From: JANMDS01 sp031430575 | GTDB lineage: Bacteria; Pseudomonadota; Gammaproteobacteria; Burkholderiales; Casimicrobiaceae | Length of the DNA stretch: 8,236 bases | NCBI GenBank assembly: GCA_031430575.1 | Contig: JANPBT010000056.1 | Coordinates: forward strand, 1 to 8,236 | Direction of reading: 5' to 3' | Shown: positions 1-6,137 of the stretch, one piece after another | How the letters are laid out: each line of letters begins with the position of its first letter | How positions within the stretch are numbered: position 1 is the stretch's first letter | Notes under the pieces: model-generated | Told to the model about the DNA's origin: nothing | Database searches by the model: none | The model's input: only the letters and a program-made list of their open reading frames with translations | Program-made: the position numbers and the translations under genes

Positions 1-1049
1 GCTTGCTTGAGCACGGGCATCAGCACCGGCGTCATGATTAGCACGGTGGGTGAAAAATCAAGCGCAGTTCCCACCACGAGCACCAACATCATAAGCGCGA
101 AAGTCAGTAGCATTTTGTTGTCCATGAGCGGGCGCACGAGATCGGCCAATTGCTGCGGAATGTTGGCGGTCGTGATGAGCCACGACGATACTCCGGCTGC
201 GGCGACGAGAAACATAATCACTGCAGTCGTTTGCGCGGCACGCAGAAATAGTTCAAACAATTGCTTAATCTTAATTTCCCGATAAATCACTGTGCCCACG
301 AAAAGCGAGTAGGCCGCAGCAATGACAGCCGCCTCGGTGGGCGTAAAAACGCCAAACTTTAACCCGCCAATAATGACCAGCGGCAGCGTCAGCGCCCACG
401 CAGCGTTGCGGGTCTCAGTGATGCGCTCGGCCATCGAGCGCTTTTGCTCGGCTTGCACGTTATCGCGCTTAATTGACCAACGCCAAGCAATCATGATCGC
501 AACACCCATCAATATGCCGGGAACAATGCCCGCAATAAAAAGTTTAGTAATCGATACCCCACCCGCGACCCCATACAAAATCATACCGATCGATGGTGGA
601 ATCACCGGCGCGATGATGCCGCCGCACGCGATTAACCCGCAGGAGCGATTGATGTCGTATCCCGCTTTTCGCATCATAGGCACCAGCACTGCAGCAAGCG
701 CCGCGGTATCTGCCACAGCGGAGCCCGAGAGTGACGCCATGATCACAGCAGCGAACACGGCGACGTAGCCTAAGCCGCCGCGAATGTGGCCGATCCAGGC
801 CATTGCCATCGTGATGATCCGCCGCGTCATGCCACCGGCGTTCATAAATTCACCGGCCAACATGAAGAACGGCACGGCCAGTAGCGGGAAACTGTTGGCA
901 CCATCCCACATATTCTGAATGACGATTTGCGGATCACTGATGCCGAGATACCACATCATGGCAAGCCCGCAGCCGATGAGCGCAAAGGCGACAGGCATGC
1001 CCAACGCCATAAGCCCAAGCAACGAGGAAATGAAAACGAAAATGGTCAT
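1..1049 (-). CDS. dctM: TRAP transporter large permease DctM, partial (3' end beyond window)
   Basis: Large membrane subunit of a tripartite ATP-independent periplasmic (TRAP) transporter, the part that carries the substrate across the inner membrane using an ion gradient. I translated it by hand from an ATG at 1049. About 349 codons are open to the left edge, with no stop; family members usually have about 425 residues, so the last fifth is missing. It begins MTIFVFISSLLGLMALGMPV and is a chain of hydrophobic segments. The family signature SGSAVADTAAL lies at about residues 108-118 and an APVIPPS re-entrant-loop motif at about 146-153. A second half-repeat carries FTPTEAAVIAA. The start overlaps the dctQ stop by 4 bases (ATGA), implying translational coupling. 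A GGGGTG lying within dctQ can serve as ribosome binding site. It is the last visible gene of the operon. Family assignment is secure; substrate is not. Confidence 0.95.
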   Translation of the reverse strand, partial: MTIFVFISSLLGLMALGMPVAFALIGCGLAMMWYLGISDPQIVIQNMWDGANSFPLLAVPFFMLAGEFMNAGGMTRRIITMAMAWIGHIRGGLGYVAVFAAVIMASLSGSAVADTAALAAVLVPMMRKAGYDINRSCGLIACGGIIAPVIPPSIGMILYGVAGGVSITKLFIAGIVPGILMGVAIMIAWRWSIKRDNVQAEQKRSMAERITETRNAAWALTLPLVIIGGLKFGVFTPTEAAVIAAAYSLFVGTVIYREIKIKQLFELFLRAAQTTAVIMFLVAAAGVSSWLITTANIPQQLADLVRPLMDNKMLLTFALMMLVLVVGTALDFSPTVLIMTPVLMPVLKQ

Positions 1050-1603
1050 GCTTTCACCCCAGAAATCTGCGCGGGTGCAGCGTCGGCCATTCCTTCTTCC
1101 ATGACATCACACAACTCATCGTCAGTGACCTGCCCGGTAAACAAGCGGTAAAGATTGTTCGCGCACATGATGCCAATCGCGGTACCCGTTAAATAACTGA
1201 TGCCGAGCACCCAGACCATACTGAGCTGGGCCACTGGCGAGGCGTTGCCGCTGATGATGTCATGCTGCAGGTAAGTGCCATAGACCATGTAACCGCAGCA
1301 AATCAACATCATAAATTGGCAAATTCCCCAACACACTTTGCGTCCGGCAGTGGGCAGCATTTGCACCACCATGTCCACGCCCAAATGGGCGCGCCGACGC
1401 ATACCGACAATCGCACCGATAAAGGTCATCCACACAAATGCGAACCGGGGTATTTCTTCCGAGAGATCAATCCCGGTATTAAAGCCAATGCGCAACACCA
1501 CGTTACCAAACACCATCACAAACATCACCACGAGGCAAAGTACCATCAGACTTTCGAGGGCGCGAAAAAATAAGTCTATTGCTTTTTGAAATGCAGCGTT
1601 CAT
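1046..1603 (-). CDS. dctQ: TRAP transporter small permease DctQ
   Basis: Small membrane subunit of the TRAP transporter, which forms the integral membrane complex with DctM. It has 185 residues, typical for the family. Hydrophobic helices are visible at about 15-38, 50-66, 90-110 and 128-148, giving the four-helix plan expected of DctQ. The loop with DLSEEIPRFAFVWMTFIGA at about 46-64 and the following RRRAHLGVDM are the usual DctQ signature, with acidic and Arg residues near the membrane surface. The start is supported by a strong Shine-Dalgarno (AAAGGAGGG) seven bases upstream. It lies 25 bases after dctP and overlaps dctM by 4 bases, so the three TRAP genes are in the common P-Q-M order. 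Nothing appears broken. The name DctQ is the family name and does not imply C4-dicarboxylate specificity. Confidence 0.95.
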   Translation of the reverse strand: MNAAFQKAIDLFFRALESLMVLCLVVMFVMVFGNVVLRIGFNTGIDLSEEIPRFAFVWMTFIGAIVGMRRRAHLGVDMVVQMLPTAGRKVCWGICQFMMLICCGYMVYGTYLQHDIISGNASPVAQLSMVWVLGISYLTGTAIGIMCANNLYRLFTGQVTDDELCDVMEEGMADAAPAQISGVKA

Positions 1604-1609
1604 CGCACG

Positions 1610-1618
1610 CCCTCCTTT
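1610..1618 (-). promoter_or_regulatory. Ribosome binding site of dctQ
   Basis: AAAGGAGGG on the minus strand, seven bases before the dctQ ATG. It is the strongest Shine-Dalgarno in the window and fixes the dctQ start. Much weaker sites precede the dehydratase and SDR genes, so dctQ may be translated more efficiently than its position late in the operon suggests. Confidence 0.85.
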
Positions 1619-1628
1619 AGGTCAAAGA

Positions 1629-2624
1629 TTATTTTGCTGCGCGTGCTTTGGCGATTTCAGCAAAAAAGTCTTTTACAAACTCTTCGCCAATAATCGGTGC
1701 AAATTTCGCAATCACTGGCTTCACCCGATCTTGAATGCGGGCGAGCTCGGCATTTGAAACGTTGTTAACGGTTACGCCAGCGGCCGCAAACTTCTTAACA
1801 ACGTCAACATCACCTTGCTCAAGCAATTTACGCTGCAATAAGCCTGCTTCCACCGCTGCTTTTTGCAAGCCCGCTTTATCTGACGCCGAAAGGGTATCCC
1901 AAAATTTCTTTGATGCCACGAGCGCAACTGGTGTGTAAACGTGATTGGTTACAGAGATAAATTTCTGCACCTCTTGCATTTTGTTGGAATACATGTGCAC
2001 CAGCGGATTTTCTTGGCCATCGAGTGCTTTTGTTTCAAGCGCCGGGAAAACCTCTGAAAACGCCATCGGCACGGCGTTAGCGCCAATCGTTTTCCATGTT
2101 TCGAGTGCGACCGGGTTTGCCATCACGCGCACTTTCAAGCCCGCGATGTCTTCCATCTTATTTACCGAGCGTTTGCTATTCGATAAATTGCGAAAGCCCA
2201 TGCCGGTCCAGGTTAAGCCGACCAAACCGCTGGCCTCAATGCTCGCAAAAAGTTTCTTCGATGATGCACCGTCAAGCACGGCATAGACTTCTTTTTCGTT
2301 TTGGAACATGAACGGCAAATCCCAGATTTGCACTTCTTTCACCCGCGACGAAAGCGGTGCGAGCGTACCGATATAGAGCTCTTGCGTGCCAGCTTGCACC
2401 GCCTGCAACTGCTTCTCATCGCTACCCAACACGGCACCGTGGAACGCTTGTACTTTGACGTTGTTGTTGGTGTAGGTCGCCGCTAATTCGGTGAACTTAT
2501 TCATCGCCGCCGCTTGCGGATGACTCTCCGGCATCGCATGGCCAATTTTGGCTTTTACTTCTGCTAAAACATGCGCCGAGCCGATCATAAGGGCTAATGC
2601 ACATAGTTTTGAAATTGTTTTCAT
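1629..2624 (-). CDS. dctP: TRAP transporter substrate-binding protein DctP family
   Basis: Periplasmic receptor that captures the solute and delivers it to DctQM. It has 331 residues from the ATG at 2624. The open frame extends to 2693, but the extra 23 residues overlap the SDR gene and lack a signal. The chosen start has an AGGAGA site six bases upstream and yields a clear signal peptide (MKTISKLCALALMIGSAHVLA), probably cleaved after A21. The mature protein begins EVKAKIGHAMPESHP, a typical DctP opening. The segment AGLKVRVMANP (161-171) contains Arg166, matching the conserved TRAP arginine that binds the substrate carboxylate. LDGQENPL (201-208) is the form often seen in receptors for sugar acids such as uronates. 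Asn170 and the aromatic Trp177 are further candidate pocket residues. Together with the sugar-acid enzymes upstream, this suggests an aldonate or uronate ligand, but that is inference. Confidence 0.95.
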   Translation of the reverse strand: MKTISKLCALALMIGSAHVLAEVKAKIGHAMPESHPQAAAMNKFTELAATYTNNNVKVQAFHGAVLGSDEKQLQAVQAGTQELYIGTLAPLSSRVKEVQIWDLPFMFQNEKEVYAVLDGASSKKLFASIEASGLVGLTWTGMGFRNLSNSKRSVNKMEDIAGLKVRVMANPVALETWKTIGANAVPMAFSEVFPALETKALDGQENPLVHMYSNKMQEVQKFISVTNHVYTPVALVASKKFWDTLSASDKAGLQKAAVEAGLLQRKLLEQGDVDVVKKFAAAGVTVNNVSNAELARIQDRVKPVIAKFAPIIGEEFVKDFFAEIAKARAAK

Positions 2625-2630
2625 TTCACA

Positions 2631-2637
2631 TCTCCTG
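2631..2637 (-). promoter_or_regulatory. Ribosome binding site that decides the dctP start
   Basis: CAGGAGA on the minus strand, six bases before the ATG at 2624. It supports the internal start that gives a proper signal peptide over the longer frame beginning at 2693 inside the SDR gene. Confidence 0.8.
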
Positions 2638-2661
2638 AGTTGAACTTTAAACTTCACTTTT

Positions 2662-3432
2662 CTACAAAACAGCGAGAATCCCGCCGTCCACATAAATCAT
2701 CTGACCTTGCACAAAATTAGATGCGCTTGACGCTAAGAAAATCGCAGCGCCAACCAATTCCTCGGGTTGCCCCCAGCGCCGAGCAGGCGTGCGCTGCTTC
2801 ACCCAAGCGTCAAACGTTGGGTTGTCAATCAACGCCTGATTCATCTCAGTGGCCATATATCCCGGCCCAATTGCATTGGCTTGAATGTTATGAATCGCCC
2901 ATTCGGCAACCATCGTGTGCGTGAGCATCTTGATGCCACCCTTTGCTGCCGTGTATGGCGCAACAGTCGCCCGCCCTGCCGCACTCATCAACGAGCCAAT
3001 ATTGATAAATTTGCCACCGGAGCCCCGGGCGATCATGCGCGACGCGGCCTCGCGCGCAACTAAAAATGCACCGGTTAAATTGGTGTCGAGTACGCGTTGC
3101 CAATCTGCACGCGCCAACTCGATGATGGGTTTGCGAAACTGAATGCCCGCGTTATTGACGACGATGTCGACGGTGACGCCTTGGGCATCCAACGCCGCGA
3201 ACGCCGTCACAATTTGATCTTCGCAAGCCACATCAAATGCAGCCTCAATAACGTCAAAGCCCTGCGCACGCAATACTTTGGCGGCCGCTGCCAAGCGGGT
3301 CGTGTCGACGCCATTTAAGACAATGCGTGCGCCTGCCGCCGCATAGCCTTGCGCAATTGCATAGCCTAATCCGCGCGAAGAGCCGGTAATAAGCGCTGTT
3401 TTGCCTTGCAAACTAAAAAGTTGAGTTGACAT
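2662..3432 (-). CDS. SDR-family oxidoreductase, gluconate 5-dehydrogenase-like
   Basis: Cytoplasmic NAD(P)-dependent short-chain dehydrogenase/reductase of 256 residues, a full-length classical SDR. The cofactor motif TGSSRGLG is at 16-23, NNAG at 93-96, and the catalytic tetrad reads N118, S147, Y160, K164 (YTAAK). The post-catalytic stretch AIGPGYMATEM (187-197), the segment around TPARRWGQPEEL (215-226) and the ending YVDGGILAVL resemble gluconate 5-dehydrogenase (Ga5DH/IdnO) proteins, which interconvert gluconate and 5-ketogluconate. In this operon it more likely oxidises or reduces the imported sugar acid or its 2-keto-3-deoxy product; SDRs do this in, for example, the L-fuconate pathway. 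It starts 6 bases after the dehydratase stop with no good Shine-Dalgarno, so it probably depends on coupled translation. The following dctP begins 37 bases downstream. The SDR family is certain; the substrate is not. Confidence 0.92.
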   Translation of the reverse strand: MSTQLFSLQGKTALITGSSRGLGYAIAQGYAAAGARIVLNGVDTTRLAAAAKVLRAQGFDVIEAAFDVACEDQIVTAFAALDAQGVTVDIVVNNAGIQFRKPIIELARADWQRVLDTNLTGAFLVAREAASRMIARGSGGKFINIGSLMSAAGRATVAPYTAAKGGIKMLTHTMVAEWAIHNIQANAIGPGYMATEMNQALIDNPTFDAWVKQRTPARRWGQPEELVGAAIFLASSASNFVQGQMIYVDGGILAVL

Positions 3433-3438
3433 GATGCG

Positions 3439-4644
3439 TTAGGCTTTCGTGCGCCGCACGGTTAGATCGCTACGTTGGTAAATTTCCGCACGGAGCTCGA
3501 CGCCCAAACCGATACCTTCCATCGGGTACACGAAGCCGTTTTCGATACGGGGCACAACGGTGACGAGCTCGTTGTACCAACCCCGATAGAACGCGCGAAC
3601 TGATTCTTGAATGAGCGTATTGGGTTGTGAAAATGACATGTGCACCGCTGCAATAAACCCAACAGGCCCAATGCAATCGTGCGGAGCGAATGGGCGATGC
3701 CAAGTTTCAGCGAGGGCTGCGATCTTGCGGCCTTCGGTGAGACCACCCGACCAACATAGATCCACCATGGCGACATGCAGTGCATCGCGATCCAAAAAAT
3801 CTTTATAGGGCCAGCGCGATCCCAGCGTCTCACTCGCACACACCCAAACGCTCGTCGAGCGCGCATACTCTGCCAGTGCTTGTGGCGAGTTCATACGAAT
3901 TGGGTCTTCGTACCACATGGGCGCATACGGCTCCAGCACTTTTGCGATCTGCTTAGCCGCAGGTAAATTCCATAACGAGTGGAACTCGACCATGATGTCT
4001 ATTTTGTCGCCGACCGCTTTGCGAATTTTCTCGAACGGTTCAATGGCTTTTTTCATCTGCGCAGCAGAAATATACAACCCATTATTTTCGATTGCAGCAG
4101 GATCGAATGGCCATATTTTCATCGCGTTGATGCCGTGGCTTAGCAAATCTTCTGCCAAGACATCGGCGTGATTCATGAAGCCATCGAGGTCTTCATAGGG
4201 TGAAGATTCCTCGCCCAAGCTCCAATTTGAAACAGGTCGAATATTGGCCGAGCGCACGTAGCGCGTGCCGGCGCAGGTGTTGTAGATGCGCAATTTGTCG
4301 CGGCAAAGTCCGCCGAGCATTTGATGCACCGGTTGACCGCACACTTTGCCAAAAATATCCCACAGCGCGATGTCGATCGCCGATGCAGCGCGATACTCTA
4401 CTCCAGTAGACGATTGGGCCATTGGCAGATTGACGAGCTCTTTATTGAGCGCCTCGATGTGGAGCGGATTTTTCCCGATCACCCGCTGGGCCAGCGTATC
4501 GTGGATATGGGCTTCCACCGCGCCTGCACCGTAGAACGTTTCCCCAAGGCCGATCACACCTTGATCGGTATGGACGCGCACCCAAAGCACATTAGAGAAT
4601 TCACCCAGACGAATGGTTTCAATCTCAGTAATTTTGATGTTCAT
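3439..4644 (-). CDS. Mandelate racemase/muconate lactonizing enzyme-family acid-sugar dehydratase
   Basis: Member of the enolase superfamily, 401 residues, a normal length. These enzymes remove a proton next to a carboxylate using Mg2+; most operon-borne members of this kind dehydrate aldonic or aldaric acids to 2-keto-3-deoxy acids. The N-terminal capping domain (about 1-120) includes VHTDQGVIGLGE. The barrel follows, with Lys176 in NAMKIWPFD on the second strand. Metal ligands appear to be E220 (MVEFHSLW), E246 (WYEDPI) and E272 (ASETLG). H222 lies two residues after the first ligand. D295 and H322 (APHDCIGP) fit the His-Asp dyad, and E347 (IQESVRAFY) fits the last strand. The first ligand is Glu where Asp is usual. 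The extended lid at about 120-165 presumably sets specificity. Its start overlaps the regulator stop by 4 bases (ATGA). Dehydratase activity is inferred from family and neighbours; racemase or epimerase activity cannot be excluded. Confidence 0.9.
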   Translation of the reverse strand: MNIKITEIETIRLGEFSNVLWVRVHTDQGVIGLGETFYGAGAVEAHIHDTLAQRVIGKNPLHIEALNKELVNLPMAQSSTGVEYRAASAIDIALWDIFGKVCGQPVHQMLGGLCRDKLRIYNTCAGTRYVRSANIRPVSNWSLGEESSPYEDLDGFMNHADVLAEDLLSHGINAMKIWPFDPAAIENNGLYISAAQMKKAIEPFEKIRKAVGDKIDIMVEFHSLWNLPAAKQIAKVLEPYAPMWYEDPIRMNSPQALAEYARSTSVWVCASETLGSRWPYKDFLDRDALHVAMVDLCWSGGLTEGRKIAALAETWHRPFAPHDCIGPVGFIAAVHMSFSQPNTLIQESVRAFYRGWYNELVTVVPRIENGFVYPMEGIGLGVELRAEIYQRSDLTVRRTKA

Positions 4645-5390
4645 ACGTTTTCTTTTTTGCGCTGCCGGGGTGCACCAGCGTTTTTGGCGACGATCTGCAG
4701 GCTTTCTGCGGCCCAGCTTTCAACGATTTGTTCCATTGCGCGCCGCGCGTTTTCTGGTTTTTTTGCAACGATGGATAAATAGACATCTGTGTGCCAGGCT
4801 TGCGAGGTACGCCCTTGATCCTTCGAATGGGTCGTAAATTGAATCGCAAAGCGCAATGCGCCTTCGATGCTGTGGCGCAGGCCGCGCAAAAGCTCATTGC
4901 CAGACGCATCAAGGATGGCGAGGTGAAAGCGCAAATCCGCATTGATATGCGTGGTTAGATCGGTTGTCTCCGTCATCTCGCGAAATGCATCGGTTATGGC
5001 CGCCAGCGCCGCAGGCGACGCACGTTGGGCAGCGATCTCGGCGGCCGCTGGCTCAATAATGCGGCGCAGATCAATAACGTCGCGCACCAATTGCGGGTCG
5101 AATTCCCCCGCAAAGCGCCAGCGCAAAATATCTGGGTCGAGATTATTCCATTGCGTCGCCTCACGAACAGTCGTGCCGATGCGCGTCCGCACACGAATGA
5201 GGTTTTTTTGCGCGAGTACTTTGATGGCCTCGCGCACGACCGTGCGGCTCACACCAAGCTCGGCCACGAGCGCGTCTTCAATCGGCAGCAAGCTTTCTGG
5301 CGCATAGTCACCGCGCACGATGCGGGAGCCGAGCTCATCGACAATGTGGTCGTGTAAGCGTTTGGGGCGGTTATCTGTCATTGCATTCAT
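4641..5390 (-). CDS. GntR-family transcriptional regulator, FadR subfamily with FCD domain
   Basis: Cytoplasmic DNA-binding regulator of 249 residues, usual for FadR-type GntR proteins. The N-terminal winged helix-turn-helix spans about 11-78, with the recognition region LGVSRTVVREAIKVLAQKNLI at 45-65 and the wing at about 66-75. The segment LDPDILRWRFAGEFDPQLVRDVIDLRRIIEPAAA is typical of sugar-acid regulators of the DgoR/UxuR kind. The all-helical FCD effector domain follows to about 230. D152, H156 (DLRFH) and H200 fit FCD metal ligands, but the last His, normally in the final helix, is absent (AMEQIV at 218-223). It heads the operon it presumably represses, with the inducer likely the substrate or an intermediate. 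ATGs at 5390 and 5381 are in frame; 5381 would remove three residues. No clear Shine-Dalgarno precedes either, and the predicted promoter lies immediately upstream. Confidence 0.9.
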   Translation of the reverse strand: MNAMTDNRPKRLHDHIVDELGSRIVRGDYAPESLLPIEDALVAELGVSRTVVREAIKVLAQKNLIRVRTRIGTTVREATQWNNLDPDILRWRFAGEFDPQLVRDVIDLRRIIEPAAAEIAAQRASPAALAAITDAFREMTETTDLTTHINADLRFHLAILDASGNELLRGLRHSIEGALRFAIQFTTHSKDQGRTSQAWHTDVYLSIVAKKPENARRAMEQIVESWAAESLQIVAKNAGAPRQRKKENV

Positions 5391-5392
5391 TC

Positions 5393-5407
5393 ATACTATC
5401 ATAGCAT
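5393..5407. promoter_or_regulatory. Candidate GntR operator (15-bp palindrome over the -10 box)
   Basis: The plus strand reads ATACTATCATAGCAT, a palindrome centred on C5400 in which six of the seven base pairs match. It covers the whole predicted -10 element, so a bound protein would block transcription. Its neighbour is a FadR-subfamily GntR gene, and such regulators commonly repress their own operon through short palindromes. It does not show the classic TNGTNNNACNA form, so assignment to this regulator is inferred. A second weaker inverted repeat, GACA-5-TGTC (5422-5434), overlaps the -35 region. Confidence 0.45.
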
Positions 5408-5426
5408 CAATAATAGGTCTTGACAA
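5398..5426 (-). promoter_or_regulatory. Sigma70-type promoter of the sugar-acid operon
   Basis: On the minus strand TTGTCA (5426-5421) is followed after exactly 17 bases by TATGAT (5403-5398). Each box matches the sigma70 consensus at five of six bases and the spacing is optimal. Transcription would start near 5391, almost at the ATG at 5390. It is the best promoter I can find for the six minus-strand genes. Confidence 0.65.
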
Positions 5427-5556
5427 ATGCTGTCGCTAACGTCTCCCACCGCGAATCTCTATCTAACTGTTTTAATTGACTTATATCGCCAATCTCGCAG
5501 ACTTTAGGCTAGCGCTTAGGTGTGCCGTGCGCACAAAAAATACCACGGATGAGACA

Positions 5557-5574
5557 AATCTGCGCCGCAGGTAT
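5557..5574 (+). repeat. 18-bp element, copy 1 (upstream of cupin)
   Basis: The sequence AATCTGCGCCGCAGGTAT is repeated exactly, in inverted orientation, at 6050-6067 on the other side of the cupin gene. It contains an 11-bp palindrome, CTGCG-C-CGCAG (5560-5570). It sits 46 bases before the cupin ATG, where the -35 region of a promoter using TATACT (5586-5591) would be. It may be an activator site or a dispersed palindromic repeat. Confidence 0.75.
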
Positions 5575-5620
5575 TGCTCGATTTGTATACTTGAATACCC
5601 ATTGAGCCCTCAAACTCCGC

Positions 5621-6007
5621 ATGACGACGCTTACAAAACTATCGCTTTACACCGATCCCGTTGATGGTTGCGCCAAGTTCCGAGAATCTGCGATACCGTT
5701 GCCTGAGGGAAATCCAGCCTCGCAATTGAGCGCCCTGATGCCGAGCGGCGGACTCCAATTGCGAATGAGTCCTGTGGGCTTTCGAAGCCAATTTCATTGC
5801 TCAGTCAATCCGCAGTGGGTTTTCATTTTGAGCGGCGTGATGGAGATCGGCCTGCAAGATGGCAGCTCCCGGACTTTCGCCGCTGGTGAGCATTTTTATT
5901 CAGAAGATTGTCTTCCTGCTGGAGCAACGTTTGATGCCACCGTGCACGGCCACTGGTCGCGCCAGGTCGGGTCTTCTCCGCTGGTGACCGCATTTGTGCG
6001 CGGGTAA
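5621..6007 (+). CDS. Small cupin-domain protein
   Basis: A 128-residue single-domain cupin, probably cytoplasmic since no signal peptide or membrane segment is seen. After a leader region the beta-barrel core begins at about residue 45. The first cupin motif is FHCSVNPQWVFILSG (58-72), with H59, Q65 and the closing G72. The second His and Glu of the textbook HXH-X3,4-E motif appear replaced by S61 and Q65. LQDGSSRTFAAGEHFYSED (78-96) is the usual turn with the conserved Gly. H109 and H111 could supply the second-motif ligand. Small cupins near sugar-acid genes include KdgF-type enzymes that linearise unsaturated uronates, sugar isomerases, and ligand-binding proteins; I cannot choose among them. 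The gene points away from the sugar-acid operon. An in-frame TGA at 5603-5605 rules out a longer start. No Shine-Dalgarno is evident. Confidence 0.8.
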   Translation: MTTLTKLSLYTDPVDGCAKFRESAIPLPEGNPASQLSALMPSGGLQLRMSPVGFRSQFHCSVNPQWVFILSGVMEIGLQDGSSRTFAAGEHFYSEDCLPAGATFDATVHGHWSRQVGSSPLVTAFVRG

Positions 6008-6049
6008 TCCACCTATTTGCGTTTGAAGTTTTTTCGCCCAAATCTACTT

Positions 6050-6067
6050 ATACCTGCGGCGCAGATT
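6050..6067 (-). repeat. 18-bp element, copy 2 (downstream of cupin)
   Basis: Exact reverse complement of the element at 5557-5574, placed 42 bases after the cupin stop codon and before the terminator hairpin. The two copies bracket a 511-bp unit containing only the cupin. The internal palindrome CTGCGGCGCAG keeps the dyad symmetry. Confidence 0.75.
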
Positions 6068-6095
6068 GATGCCTTTTATCGTGCAAAAAATAAAA

Positions 6096-6116
6096 AAGCC
6101 TGCTCAACGCAGGCTT
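6096..6116. terminator. Bidirectional rho-independent terminator
   Basis: Perfect 8-bp stem AAGCCTGC/GCAGGCTT with the 5-base loop TCAAC. It is preceded by an A-rich tract (6086-6097) and followed by TATTTCTTTATT, so either strand presents a hairpin followed by a U-rich tail. It lies between the convergent cupin (plus) and DUF3501 (minus) genes and should end both transcripts. The minus-strand U-tract is the stronger one. Confidence 0.9.
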
Positions 6117-6137
6117 ATTTCTTTATTAACGTCGTAA

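Larger units (their letters stand above)
5391..5620. other. Intergenic region between the divergent regulator and cupin genes
   Basis: A 230-bp region with no gene of its own. The operon side holds the sigma70-type promoter and palindrome. The middle (5461-5556) contains TTGACT at 5476-5481 without a well-spaced -10 box, and a compact inverted-repeat patch: TGTGC/GCACA at 5521-5535, which includes the perfect palindrome GTGCGCAC. The cupin side has one copy of the 18-bp repeat and a possible -10 box, TATACT at 5586-5591. No -35 box stands at the right distance, since that position is occupied by the repeat. No RNA gene is recognised. Confidence 0.6.

Noticed and set aside
322..768. Open plus-strand frame opposite dctM
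   Set aside because: It is antisense to a clear membrane permease, has no recognisable domain, and its composition mirrors the opposite strand's codons.
1262..1573. His-rich plus-strand frame opposite dctQ (many HH and HxH repeats)
   Set aside because: The histidines are the antisense reading of Met- and Val-rich membrane helices of DctQ; not a metal-binding protein.
2625..2693. Longer N-terminus for the binding protein starting at 2693
   Set aside because: It overlaps the 3' end of the SDR gene, has no ribosome binding site, and would bury the signal peptide. The ATG at 2624 has both a Shine-Dalgarno and a clear signal sequence.
3951..3970. GCCGCAGGTA within the dehydratase gene, resembling part of the 18-bp element
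   Set aside because: Only 10 bases match, it lies inside a conserved coding region, and a match of that length is not persuasive.
4942..5307. Plus-strand frames opposite the GntR gene
   Set aside because: Antisense shadows; the minus strand encodes a full-length regulator with intact domains.
5420..5448. Perfect TTGACA on the plus strand as a -35 box for the cupin
   Set aside because: No -10-like hexamer follows at 16-18 bases; the bases belong to the minus-strand promoter region.
5521..5540. Hairpin TGTGC/GCACA followed by six A as a terminator
   Set aside because: The stem is short, the following tract is A rather than T on the plus strand, and on the minus strand the T-tract precedes the hairpin.
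5476..5664. Plus-strand frame starting in the intergenic region and running into the cupin gene
   Set aside because: It has no domain, no ribosome binding site, and overlaps the cupin start in another frame.
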